Below are positions 1 through 7,001 of a stretch of DNA of 10,217 bases, piece after piece. The translations under genes and the position numbers were made by a program. The first letter of the stretch is position 1, and each line of letters opens with the position of its first letter. Under the pieces are notes generated by a model. It did not search any database. It was not told where the DNA came from and saw only the letters and a program-made list of their open reading frames with translations. The stretch is taken from the NCBI GenBank assembly GCA_002332795.1, contig DDBP01000345.1, positions 1-10,217 on the forward strand, read 5' to 3'. This stretch comes from Anaerolineales bacterium UBA2029. GTDB lineage: Bacteria > Chloroflexota > Anaerolineae > Aggregatilineales > Aggregatilineaceae.

Positions 1-804
1 AATCGGCTCGGCGATGGCCCGCCGCGCCTCGGTGATGCCCCACTCGTCTTGCCTGGCCGGAAATTCCTCGCTGAAGAATTTGTCTATGTTGTTGACCATG
101 TTGCGGTTGGGGATGAGCACCACCATGGTGGGGATGAAGATGGTCGCCAGAAAGACGCTGAACAGCAGGTTGCTACCGGGGAATTCAATGCGCGCAAAGG
201 CATAGGCCGCCAGAATCGAGGTGATCGTCTGCCCGACGATGGTCAGGATGGCCACCTTGACGCTGTTGAAGAAATACTTCGAGAAGTTGGACTCGTTCCA
301 CGCCTCCACATAATGGGCCGCCCCGCCCACGATCACGTAGTGCCGATGCACGGTGAACAACCTGTTCAGCAGCGGCAGGTCAATGTCCAGGCTGAAGGAA
401 GCGTAACCGATACGCTGCGTGCGCAGATATTCGTCCAGCGTCAGGCTGCGCTTGAGCTGACTGTCTTCGATCTGCGAACGCACGTCGCGCAGGTACGGCG
501 GCAGATGGCCGGAATCCAGGAAATCCTGCATGGTGCGCTGCAAATCGGCCTCTTCGATGGGCGTGATGGAGATGAACTGCTGCGTGGGCAACAAGCGACC
601 CCGCACGATATCGCCCTGCTTCTGCAACGATGTGGTGACCATCCACAGAAACGGCGTGACAAACAGAATCGCCCCCAGGGTGAGGATGACATATACCAGC
701 ACCCGGAAGGGGTTCAGCCGCAATCCTGGTCGCCGGAAGGGCGGCACGGCCACCGTCTCCACAGGCGTGATCGCCCGTGCGTCTGCCTGTGTCGTGCTAG
801 CCAT
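1..804 (-). CDS. MalG-type carbohydrate ABC transporter permease (partial, C-terminus off window)
   Basis: Inner-membrane permease subunit of a binding-protein-dependent sugar importer, partner of the adjoining MalF-type protein. The visible 268 residues show a first membrane segment at about 34-58 ending in FLWMVTTSL, which is typical of MalG-family proteins. A second block follows, with NSVKVAILTIVGQTITS (180-196), AAYAFARIEFPG and the membrane stretch LATIFIPTMVVLIPN (219-233), also family hallmarks. The EAA cytoplasmic loop that contacts the ATPase would lie beyond the left edge. Between the two blocks, residues about 76-163 are a mostly hydrophilic insertion that ordinary MalG proteins (about 270-300 residues) lack. 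A second unusual charged stretch begins near residue 238. The ATG at 804 overlaps the malF stop by 8 bases (ATGGCTAG), implying translational coupling. The family call is firm; the substrate is unknown. Confidence 0.93.
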   Translation of the reverse strand, partial: MASTTQADARAITPVETVAVPPFRRPGLRLNPFRVLVYVILTLGAILFVTPFLWMVTTSLQKQGDIVRGRLLPTQQFISITPIEEADLQRTMQDFLDSGHLPPYLRDVRSQIEDSQLKRSLTLDEYLRTQRIGYASFSLDIDLPLLNRLFTVHRHYVIVGGAAHYVEAWNESNFSKYFFNSVKVAILTIVGQTITSILAAYAFARIEFPGSNLLFSVFLATIFIPTMVVLIPNRNMVNNIDKFFSEEFPARQDEWGITEARRAIAEPI

Positions 805-3304
805 AGAACACCTGCTCCCTTGCCAGCCGGTTCTGCACCAGCGTCAACACCAGAATGACCCCAAACAGGCTGAAAGCCAGGGCCGCCGCATAGCCGGGAT
901 CGTTGGCCGCGTAGAGCGTTTGAAAGATGTGCACGCTCATGGTGTCCACTTCCTTGCCCGTCGCCTGCCCGCGCAACACGTAGATATGCGAAAACGCCTT
1001 GAAGGTGCCGATCACCGACAGCATGGACAGGAAAAACGTCGTGGGCGAGAGCAGCGGCAGGGTGATGTTGCGGAAGCGCGACCAACGCCCTGCCCCATCT
1101 ACTTCCGCCGCCTCATACAGTTCGCGCGGGATCGCGCCCAGCCCCGCCAGGAACACCACCGCGTTATAGCCAGAAAAGACCCAGATGTTGTAGAGGATCA
1201 CCGAAGTCAGGGCCAGGCTGGGGCCAGCCAGACTGTCCGGGATGCTCAGCGGGTTGCCGCCCAATACCTGCTCGTAGAAGATGCGGAAGATGCCCTGCGG
1301 CTCCTTGAGCCAAGTCAGCGGGCCGATGCCGAACAACCCCAGGGCGCGATTGGCCAGGCTGGTGGCGTCCATGCGAAAGATCACCAGGAAGACCGTAGAG
1401 GTCGCCACGCTGGGAGCGATATAGGGCATGAAGTAGATGACGCGATAGAGCGACTTACCCAGCTTGACCTCAGAAAACAGCAGGTAGGCCAGGAAGAGGC
1501 CCAGCGCCAGTTGCACCGGCACCGTGCCCAGCGAATACATCGCCGTGCGCCAGAGCGCGTCCATGGCTTCCTGCGTCTCGCGTCCGCCCAGTTCCAGGGT
1601 GCGCGGCAACTCGCTGATCAACATCCATCCGCCGACCATCAGCAACACAGCCAGCAGGATCGTCGCCCCGAACCCCAGCGGCGTCTCGCGGCGCTGTGCT
1701 CCCTGCCACACCAGATAGGCCGCGCCAATCAGCGCCGCGCCGACCGCCACAGAGAAGACTTGCGGCCAGTAGAGAAGCTGCGCTTTGAGAATCTCCGGGC
1801 GCAGGATGGCTGGTGCAGGGGTACCGGTAGCGTACTCATAGGCCAGGGCGAACTGCTCCTGCGACAGCGCGCCCATCCCCGCTGCCGCCTGTTGATTGAG
1901 TTGCGCCGCCCCCACCAGATAGATGAACATGAAGAAGACGCAGATGCCCACCAGCACGCGCCCCCGATGCAGCCAGCGGTGCAGGCGCGGATGCTCGTCA
2001 TCGTCCACCTGACGGCGCACGGCGGTCATGGTCAGCACTGCCGCCAGCCCCACCAACACGCCTACCGCTGCGTACACCTGCTTGTAAAGCGGCTCGGTCT
2101 GTCCGCCATTACGGACCACCGCCTCGCCTACGTCGAGTGCCGAGTAGATGTCCACCTGCCGCACCGCGCGCGCCCCTTCTGTCACAAAGGGCACGTACAG
2201 TTGCTCGCCCTGCGGAATGCCGGTGAGCTGTCCTTCCGCCAGCGTGCCATCCGGCAGGATAACCTGCACCTTTTGGTTGTTGGCGAAGGCGGCTTCCAGA
2301 CGGGCGATCTTGTCCACCGATAGCTCGCTATAGGCTTCGGGGGCCAGGGGAGCCTGGATGGTCTTACCCTTGACCTTGACCTCGACCATCACCGCGCCAG
2401 ACTCGAAGGCCAGGCCGCGCAGCCGCACCGAGTCGTCGGGGACATCTACCACGCCCTCCAGCACGCGCTGATTGAAAATCACTGTCGCCAGATGACGGGC
2501 CTGTGCCGTGCTCTGCTCCATCTGATCGACTGTGTAGAGGGCCAGCAGGATCGCCAGCAAAGTGAGCAGGCCCATGAGCGTGGTAGCGCCGACATAGCTG
2601 CCCGTGCGGATGCGGCCCAGGCGAGGCACCAGCCAGTAAAGCAGCGCCGCAAACAGAGCCATGAGCGCCAGCCAGCCAATGCCTCCCAGCCCCAGGCGAC
2701 GGATGAGCGGCGGACCGGCCCACCAGAGCAGCGCCAACCCCACCAGTCCGCCCCAGGTCAGAGCCACCCGGCGGGCGACCCCTTCCTCGCTCTCTGGCTG
2801 CAATTGATCGGCCAGGTAATAGCCGCTCAGCGCTGCCAGAATGAGCAGCAACGGGAACCAGGTGTACCCTTCGATGCCCGTCACCAGGATGAACGAGAGC
2901 GCGATCAGCGCCGCGCCCATCAGCAAACCCGGAATGACATAGGGCCAGAGGTTGCCCCCCACCTGCTGACTGTGGGCAAAAGCGTTGCGCCAGGACCGAT
3001 AGGCCAGCAGCACGAAGATGGCGCATAGCGCAAAGAGAATGACGTAGATCAGGCTGCCCAGCGAGCGGGTGTAGTTCGCCAGACCCACATACTTGTTGGT
3101 GATGGGCGACCCGGACTTGAGACTTTCGTAGAAACCGGCCACCACTGGCCACAGGCCGAACAGGAAGGTGACAATCGTTGCGGGCAACACAAAGAGATAG
3201 CCGGTCAGTGCCTCACGAAATTTGCGACGGCGCTTCCCGGCTATCAGATCGTGCTCGGTCGTTGTGGGGGACGCCTTCCTGCTTCTGAGCGAGAGCGTAG
3301 CCAT
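797..3304 (-). CDS. MalF-type carbohydrate ABC transporter permease with about 500-residue insertion
   Basis: Membrane permease of a sugar ABC importer, 835 residues, against about 300 for most relatives and about 514 for E. coli MalF. Residues 34-81 are a normal MalF start (GYLFVLPATIVTFLFGLWPV, then GLANY). Residues about 587-835 are a normal transport core: TVPVQLALGLFLAYLL, YRVIYFMPYIAPSV, and an EAA loop at 727-752 (ELYEAAEVDGAGRWSRFRNI, then TLPLL) that should dock on the ATPase. Between them lie several extra hydrophobic segments (about 84-103, 122-143, 147-166, 181-197, 207-226, 238-258, 408-427, 448-468, 510-533, 545-565). They surround a soluble stretch at about 260-405. The ATG at 3304 is chosen because AGGGGAG (3310-3316) sits 5 bases upstream; the in-frame GTG at 3310 would overlap that site. 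The insertion is continuous in frame with no stop, so a frameshift or assembly error is unlikely. Confidence 0.93.
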   Translation of the reverse strand: MATLSLRSRKASPTTTEHDLIAGKRRRKFREALTGYLFVLPATIVTFLFGLWPVVAGFYESLKSGSPITNKYVGLANYTRSLGSLIYVILFALCAIFVLLAYRSWRNAFAHSQQVGGNLWPYVIPGLLMGAALIALSFILVTGIEGYTWFPLLLILAALSGYYLADQLQPESEEGVARRVALTWGGLVGLALLWWAGPPLIRRLGLGGIGWLALMALFAALLYWLVPRLGRIRTGSYVGATTLMGLLTLLAILLALYTVDQMEQSTAQARHLATVIFNQRVLEGVVDVPDDSVRLRGLAFESGAVMVEVKVKGKTIQAPLAPEAYSELSVDKIARLEAAFANNQKVQVILPDGTLAEGQLTGIPQGEQLYVPFVTEGARAVRQVDIYSALDVGEAVVRNGGQTEPLYKQVYAAVGVLVGLAAVLTMTAVRRQVDDDEHPRLHRWLHRGRVLVGICVFFMFIYLVGAAQLNQQAAAGMGALSQEQFALAYEYATGTPAPAILRPEILKAQLLYWPQVFSVAVGAALIGAAYLVWQGAQRRETPLGFGATILLAVLLMVGGWMLISELPRTLELGGRETQEAMDALWRTAMYSLGTVPVQLALGLFLAYLLFSEVKLGKSLYRVIYFMPYIAPSVATSTVFLVIFRMDATSLANRALGLFGIGPLTWLKEPQGIFRIFYEQVLGGNPLSIPDSLAGPSLALTSVILYNIWVFSGYNAVVFLAGLGAIPRELYEAAEVDGAGRWSRFRNITLPLLSPTTFFLSMLSVIGTFKAFSHIYVLRGQATGKEVDTMSVHIFQTLYAANDPGYAAALAFSLFGVILVLTLVQNRLAREQVFYG

Positions 3305-3309
3305 GGACA

Positions 3310-3316
3310 CTCCCCT
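3310..3316 (-). promoter_or_regulatory. Shine-Dalgarno site fixing the malF start
   Basis: AGGGGAG on the minus strand lies 5 bases before the ATG at 3304. It rules against the GTG two codons upstream, whose G would be the last base of this site. Confidence 0.7.
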
Positions 3317-3395
3317 GTTGAGTTAATGCCTGCCCCACGCTGCGATCCCCATCGGCTCGCGGGCACAGTGCGCGATCTCGTCGTGCCCCAACCGG

Positions 3396-3423
3396 ATTGT
3401 ACAGAAACATCGCCGGCCCGCAA
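3396..3423 (-). promoter_or_regulatory. Candidate sigma-70-type promoter for the permease genes
   Basis: On the minus strand, TTGCGG (3418-3423) and TACAAT (3396-3401) are separated by 16 bases, in the 154-bp gap between the glycosyltransferase stop and the malF start. Transcription would begin near 3389, giving a leader of about 85 bases. A 6-bp inverted repeat, GGGCAC (3361-3366) with GTGCCC (3383-3388), falls just inside that leader and could fold or bind a regulator. The -35 box matches only in its TTG, so this is tentative. The rest of the gap shows nothing recognisable. Confidence 0.35.
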
Positions 3424-3458
3424 AATCAATTCACCGGGGCAGCCGCCTGACTGTCTGT

Positions 3459-5057
3459 CTACTCCGTGAGATTGGCGCGGGCCAGGTCGCGGCGCTGATA
3501 GAGAATCATCCCCGTGCCGTAGAAATCCGTCGGGATGAAACGCACCTGTTGATACAGCTCAGCGAAAGCGGGGTCGCGCGCCAGACCATTGCGCACGAAG
3601 CTTTCCATCACCACCAGATAGTCGGGGCGGTAATCGAAGATGATCGCCGGCGGGATGGCGTAGTTCGCGTCTTCGATCAGCAATGATCTGTCCAGCGGAT
3701 AGTAGGCCGACACTTCCGGCGTGATCAGCCCTACCGTGTCCAGAATACGCGCCCGACTGTAGTAGCCCACCGCTCCAATGTCACCGGCAGCCACCAGCGA
3801 TTGTTCAGTGACGCCAAACTCGTCTCGCAACGCCTCGGCCATGCGGCGGTAATTCAGTTCGATCTCGTGCCAGGCCATGGCGGGCGCGGGCCGGTTCGGG
3901 CCGTGATCGGGGTGCAGCACCCAGGCGTTGAGCGACAGCAGGGCGAAAATCGTCCCGGCCACCGCGCTTGCCATCACCGGCAGGCGGGGCCGGTGTACGG
4001 CCTCGGCCACCGCCTGCGTCAGCGCCCAAACGCCCAGTACAATGGCCATGAAATAGGCCGGCAACGGCGGAGCCAGGTACCAGCGGAAAATCAACGGATT
4101 GGCCAGGCTGAAGACCGCCAGGTAGACCCATGGAAAGAACAGGAACGGCAACAGGCGGGGGCAGCGTTTGCTTGCGTAGAGCGTCCCGGCAGCGGCCAGC
4201 ATGGGATACAACACGAGGCCCACGACGATGCCCGGTATGCCGAGCGCGTCGTACTCGAAGAACGGCGTGGCGTAGTGCTGCAACAACCGCACGATGGCCT
4301 GCGTATCGTCCACCACATAGGCCAGCCGCTTGGCATCCAGCGAGCGCGGCAGCACCGCGCCAAAGTAGGCCAGGCTGAACAGGAACCAGGGAGCCAGCGT
4401 CGCCCCGAAGATCAACCATCCCTTCCAGGGCCATCTGTCCCTGAGGGGGCGCTCCCGCTGACGCCAGGCCAGCCACAGTTGCTGCGCGAAAAGCAAACCG
4501 ACCCAGATCAGCGAGTCTATGCGGGTGAGCACGCCCAGCGCGGCAAACAACGCCATCCAGCGCTCGCGCCCGATCACGTAAACATAGGTTGCCGCCACCA
4601 GCCACAGGATGGCGACGCTGGTCTCCATGCCGCCTGCCGCGAACGTCACGCTCATCGGACTGATAGCCCACAGCACGCCAACGACTGCCGCAGGTAGCAG
4701 GTGTCCGGTCAGGCGGCGCACCAGACCGGCCAGCAGCAAGGCGGTCAGCGCGGCGGCCAGTGCATTGACGACGACAGCAAACCAGGGGTACGCCTCGCTG
4801 CCAGTGATCCAGCCCAGAACAGCCATCAGCAGCGTGTAGAGAGGCGTAGTCGTGCCCAGCGTGCGTACGCCAGGGTTGTAGACGAAGCCGTGTCCCTCGA
4901 CCAGATTGCGGCTGTAGCGAAAAGTGATAAAGGCATCGTCAATGGTGCGCGGGCCGGGCAACCCATGCGCCAGCAATGCCAGCACGCCCACCCCGCCCAG
5001 CACCAGGACCAGCCGGCGCTCCTGGCTCAGCCGATCCGTCAGAGAGATTGCCGCCAT
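3459..5057 (-). CDS. GT-C-type membrane glycosyltransferase (ArnT/arabinosyl- or mannosyltransferase-like)
   Basis: Predicted polytopic membrane glycosyltransferase of the GT-C superfamily, 532 residues, which would use a polyprenyl-phosphate sugar on the outer face of the membrane. Evidence: after the first membrane segment (about 16-32) comes an acidic motif TIDDAFITFRYSRNLVEG (38-55), followed by GHGFVYNPG and TTTPLYTLL. This is the typical catalytic loop of these enzymes, with D40/D41 as the likely acidic residues. Further hydrophobic segments run to about residue 380. The C-terminal part (about 395-532) is soluble and carries AAGDIGAVGYYSRARILD, then GLITPEV, a block common in bacterial GT-C proteins. 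Acceptor and donor cannot be told from sequence. The ATG at 5057 is preferred over the GTG at 5063 because the G-rich site GGGGTGAG lies across the GTG. The gene starts 34 bp after the deoC stop, so it is probably cotranscribed with deoC. Confidence 0.82.
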   Translation of the reverse strand: MAAISLTDRLSQERRLVLVLGGVGVLALLAHGLPGPRTIDDAFITFRYSRNLVEGHGFVYNPGVRTLGTTTPLYTLLMAVLGWITGSEAYPWFAVVVNALAAALTALLLAGLVRRLTGHLLPAAVVGVLWAISPMSVTFAAGGMETSVAILWLVAATYVYVIGRERWMALFAALGVLTRIDSLIWVGLLFAQQLWLAWRQRERPLRDRWPWKGWLIFGATLAPWFLFSLAYFGAVLPRSLDAKRLAYVVDDTQAIVRLLQHYATPFFEYDALGIPGIVVGLVLYPMLAAAGTLYASKRCPRLLPFLFFPWVYLAVFSLANPLIFRWYLAPPLPAYFMAIVLGVWALTQAVAEAVHRPRLPVMASAVAGTIFALLSLNAWVLHPDHGPNRPAPAMAWHEIELNYRRMAEALRDEFGVTEQSLVAAGDIGAVGYYSRARILDTVGLITPEVSAYYPLDRSLLIEDANYAIPPAIIFDYRPDYLVVMESFVRNGLARDPAFAELYQQVRFIPTDFYGTGMILYQRRDLARANLTE

Positions 5058-5091
5058 GCTCACCCCGTCACTTTGCCGCGCCGGATTCCGC

Positions 5092-5805
5092 TCAATAGCC
5101 TTCGCCAGCCTGTCCCTGGGCGGCTCCGCCCGCTTCCGCCAGAATGCGCACCCCTGCGCTCGCCCCGATGCGCGTCGCCCCCGCCTGAATCATGGTCAGT
5201 GCGTCAGCAAAGGTACGGATGCCGCCCGACGCCTTGACGCCCACCGTCGGGCCGACCGTCTGCCGCATCAGGGCCACGTCGTGTGCCGTCGCACCGCCGG
5301 GGCCGAAACCGGTAGAGGTCTTCACGAAGTCGGCTCCCGCTTCTACAGCGAGTTTGCACGCAGTGACTTTCTCCTCGTCGGTGAGCAAGGCCGTCTCCAG
5401 AATCACCTTGCATAGCGCGCCGTGCGCGTGCGCCACTTCCACCACAGCCGCGATGTCCTGGCGCACCAGGTCGAGGTCTCCGGACTTGAGCGCGCCGACG
5501 TTCTGCACCATGTCCACCTCGTGCGCGCCCAGCGCGATCACCTGCTCTGCCTCGAACGCTTTCACGGCAGGCAGAGTCGCTCCCAGCGGAAAGCCGATAA
5601 CCGTGCATACCCGCACGTCCTCGATCCCCGCCATCATCTCCGCCGCCAGAGCCACGTAAGCCGGGTTGACACACACCGATGCAAAATGATAGGCGCGCGC
5701 CTCCTGGCACAGGGCGATCACCTGTTCGCGCGTCGCCTCTGGCCGCAGCAGGGTATGGTCTATCAGACGGGCAAGCTGCGCCGGACTGATGCTGGTCTGA
5801 GTCAC
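5092..5805 (-). CDS. deoC: Deoxyribose-phosphate aldolase
   Basis: Cleaves 2-deoxy-D-ribose 5-phosphate to glyceraldehyde 3-phosphate and acetaldehyde in the cytoplasm, the last step of deoxynucleoside catabolism. Class I aldolase of the DeoC family, 237 residues. The key residues are visible: the Schiff-base lysine K162 in VKTSTGFGPGG, the second lysine K191 in VKASGGIR, and D98 in HEVDMVQNVG, corresponding to K167, K201 and D102 of the E. coli enzyme. The N-terminal IDHTLLRPEAT and VCVNP blocks are also typical. The phosphate-site region reads RIGASAGVRIL, where GTSSG is more usual; this is a mild variation. The GTG at 5805 is chosen because AGGAG (5815-5819) lies 9 bases before it; an ATG at 5841 has no ribosome site and would add 12 unconserved residues. 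No thymidine phosphorylase or phosphopentomutase gene is nearby. Confidence 0.97.
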   Translation of the reverse strand: MTQTSISPAQLARLIDHTLLRPEATREQVIALCQEARAYHFASVCVNPAYVALAAEMMAGIEDVRVCTVIGFPLGATLPAVKAFEAEQVIALGAHEVDMVQNVGALKSGDLDLVRQDIAAVVEVAHAHGALCKVILETALLTDEEKVTACKLAVEAGADFVKTSTGFGPGGATAHDVALMRQTVGPTVGVKASGGIRTFADALTMIQAGATRIGASAGVRILAEAGGAAQGQAGEGY

Positions 5806-5814
5806 CTGTTCACT

Positions 5815-5819
5815 CTCCT
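5815..5819 (-). promoter_or_regulatory. Shine-Dalgarno site fixing a GTG start for deoC
   Basis: AGGAG on the minus strand, 9 bases before the GTG at 5805. The longer alternative start (ATG at 5841) is preceded by GCGCGAGCA, with no purine-rich ribosome site. Confidence 0.6.
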
Positions 5820-5870
5820 GATGGTTTTGCTGGACGCCCATTGCTCGCGCCCGGCATGGTAGCCCGGCGC

Positions 5871-5897
5871 AAAACGAGCAGGCCGAAGCCTGCTCGT
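5871..5897 (-). terminator. Intrinsic terminator after the sigma-factor unit, with UUCG tetraloop
   Basis: Read on the minus strand, a perfect 10-bp stem (ACGAGCAGGC pairing with GCCTGCTCGT; arms 5888-5897 and 5874-5883) closes a TTCG loop (5884-5887) and is followed by a short T run (TTTT, 5874-5871). The C(UUCG)G tetraloop is exceptionally stable. It sits 24 bases after the stop of the 123-codon gene and about 65 bases before the deoC start. It should therefore end the sigma-factor transcript and separate it from deoC, unless read-through occurs. The T run is short, so efficiency is uncertain. Confidence 0.8.
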
Positions 5898-5921
5898 CTG
5901 ATCACTGACACCCTCAACATT

Positions 5922-6293
5922 TCACCAGTTCACCAGAGCCACATAGGTAGGGAAAACATTCCCCCATAGCACTTCGCAGGCCTGCCGCCAGTGATCGGCG
6001 CGGCCCTGACGCAACATAGAAAGCTGCCGCTCCACGCGCGCCGCCTGTCGGTCCTGGACCGTTCGCTGCGCAGAATTGCCCCGCACCTCTTGAACGACCC
6101 ACATGCCCTGCCGTCGCGCTGCCCCCTCGCTGACGGTGTTGCGCAGACGCTCCCAGGCCCCCGCAGGGGGCATGGCGAGCGCCTCGTCCAGCAGGGCTTC
6201 GCGGATCAGATCATCGAGCAGGGCATCTTCGGCCAGGCAACGCTGCGGGCACAAAGCCCGCCCTACCCTGAGCAACAGACTAGATATACCCAT
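5922..6293 (-). CDS. Unknown 123-residue protein overlapping the sigma gene; candidate sigma regulator
   Basis: I do not recognise the family. The ATG at 6293 lies inside the sigma gene and overlaps its end by 14 bases, so the two are surely cotranscribed and probably translationally coupled. The product is soluble-looking with no membrane segment. It has a short hydrophobic N-terminus (MGISSLLLRVGRALCPQRC), an acidic, probably helical stretch (EDALLDDLIREALLDEAL, 22-39), then PPAGAWERLR (42-51), and a basic, helical, Gln/Arg-rich C-terminal half (about 66-105). The C15-P-Q-R-C19 pair is not the HxxxCxxC zinc motif of ZAS-type anti-sigma factors. By position, a gene directly after an ECF sigma often encodes its anti-sigma factor; here that is inference only. 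A longer in-frame start exists at 6407 but would lie deep inside the sigma gene. Confidence 0.7.
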   Translation of the reverse strand: MGISSLLLRVGRALCPQRCLAEDALLDDLIREALLDEALAMPPAGAWERLRNTVSEGAARRQGMWVVQEVRGNSAQRTVQDRQAARVERQLSMLRQGRADHWRQACEVLWGNVFPTYVALVNW

Positions 6294-6873
6294 GCGCCAC
6301 CTCTGGCAACCAGCCGAGATTCGAGCCGAGGGCCGCGCGCAGATTCTCGCGGGCGTAGAACAGGCGCGACTTGACAGTGCCGACCGGCAAATCGAGAATC
6401 TCGGCAATATCCTGCAAACTCAAGTTATTCAGGTAGTACAACACGACAACCACACGCTGATCCAGGCTTAGCTCCGCAATAGCGCGCCGCACATTCTGCC
6501 GGATCTCGCTCTGCTCCGTGACCTGATCCGGAGCCTGCTTCATCGGGCCGGGCAACAGGTCGGAGACCTGCTCCAGCGGTGTGCGTTGATGGCGCGCGTG
6601 TGTCAGCCAGGTGTAGCTGAGGTTGACCGTAACCCGGTACAGCCAGGGAGCCAGGGGGCGATTGGTATCAATCCGGTGAGCATTGGCGTAGACCTTGAGG
6701 AAGCAATCCTGCAGGATGTCCTCCGCCGCAGCCGGATCGCGCACGATCGCCAGCGCCGTGCGGTAGACCCGCTGGCGATACCGCTCGAACAACACGCCCA
6801 GAGCGTCTAGATCGGCTTCTTGCAGACGACGGATGAGTTCAGAGTCGGGGACAGTAGCGTCGCTGCGGCTCAT
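6280..6873 (-). CDS. RNA polymerase sigma factor, ECF (sigma-70 group 4) family
   Basis: Alternative sigma factor that directs RNA polymerase to a specific promoter set, 197 residues, normal for ECF sigmas. Region 2 (about 23-88) contains LFERYRQRVYRTALAIVRD, AAEDILQDCFLKVY and PLAPWLYRVTVNLSYTW, the core-binding and -10-recognition segments. A linker follows, rich in charged residues. Region 4 (about 128-182) has ELSLDQRVVVVLYYLNNLS and the helix-turn-helix DIAEILDLPVGTVKSRLFYAR, which reads the -35 element. The ATG at 6873 is chosen because AGGGG (6879-6883) lies 5 bases before it and the domain starts soon after; the frame stays open to 6984 but those residues are not sigma-like. It heads a two-gene unit with the overlapping 123-residue gene. 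The regulon and inducing signal are unknown. Confidence 0.96.
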   Translation of the reverse strand: MSRSDATVPDSELIRRLQEADLDALGVLFERYRQRVYRTALAIVRDPAAAEDILQDCFLKVYANAHRIDTNRPLAPWLYRVTVNLSYTWLTHARHQRTPLEQVSDLLPGPMKQAPDQVTEQSEIRQNVRRAIAELSLDQRVVVVLYYLNNLSLQDIAEILDLPVGTVKSRLFYARENLRAALGSNLGWLPEVAHGYI

Positions 6874-6878
6874 GGCAA

Positions 6879-6883
6879 CCCCT
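6879..6883 (-). promoter_or_regulatory. Shine-Dalgarno site fixing the sigma-factor start
   Basis: AGGGG on the minus strand, 5 bases before the ATG at 6873. It argues against the in-frame ATG at 6888, which lies 5 bases upstream of this site, and against the ATG at 6984. Confidence 0.65.
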
Positions 6884-6930
6884 GGCATACCAGCACATCC
6901 ATCAAGTCTTTTTTCAAAACAAGTCTCTTC

Positions 6931-6938
6931 GTTCGAAC
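6931..6938. promoter_or_regulatory. Short palindrome GTTCGAAC in the sigma-gene leader
   Basis: A perfect 8-bp palindrome in the untranslated leader of the sigma gene, about 60 bases upstream of its start codon. It could be a regulator half-site or chance; nothing else supports it. Confidence 0.2.
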
Positions 6939-6980
6939 TACGCGCGAAAAATCCACCTGGCACTAACCCTGAACTGGCGT

Positions 6981-6993
6981 ACAACGTCGTTGT
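6981..6993. promoter_or_regulatory. Candidate operator: inverted repeat at the sigma transcription start
   Basis: ACAACG-T-CGTTGT is a perfect 6-bp inverted repeat with a one-base centre. It lies just downstream of the TATAAT box of the leftward promoter, about where transcription would begin (near 6995). A protein bound here would block the sigma promoter and could also affect the divergent FHA gene. The bound factor is unknown. Confidence 0.35.
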
Positions 6994-7001
6994 GACTTAA
7001 G

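Noticed and set aside
530..2323. Long plus-strand open frame opposite the MalF-type permease gene
   Set aside because: Its product is a Gln/Arg/His-rich low-quality sequence with no family features, a typical shadow of a GC-rich gene on the other strand.
3361..3388. Riboswitch in the leader of the permease genes
   Set aside because: Only one 6-bp stem is visible and no known aptamer core is recognisable; it is kept as a note under the promoter.
5806..5841. A 12-residue N-terminal extension of DeoC from the ATG at 5841
   Set aside because: There is no ribosome site before that ATG, while AGGAG precedes the GTG at 5805; the extra residues (GVQQNHQESEQ) do not look like DeoC.
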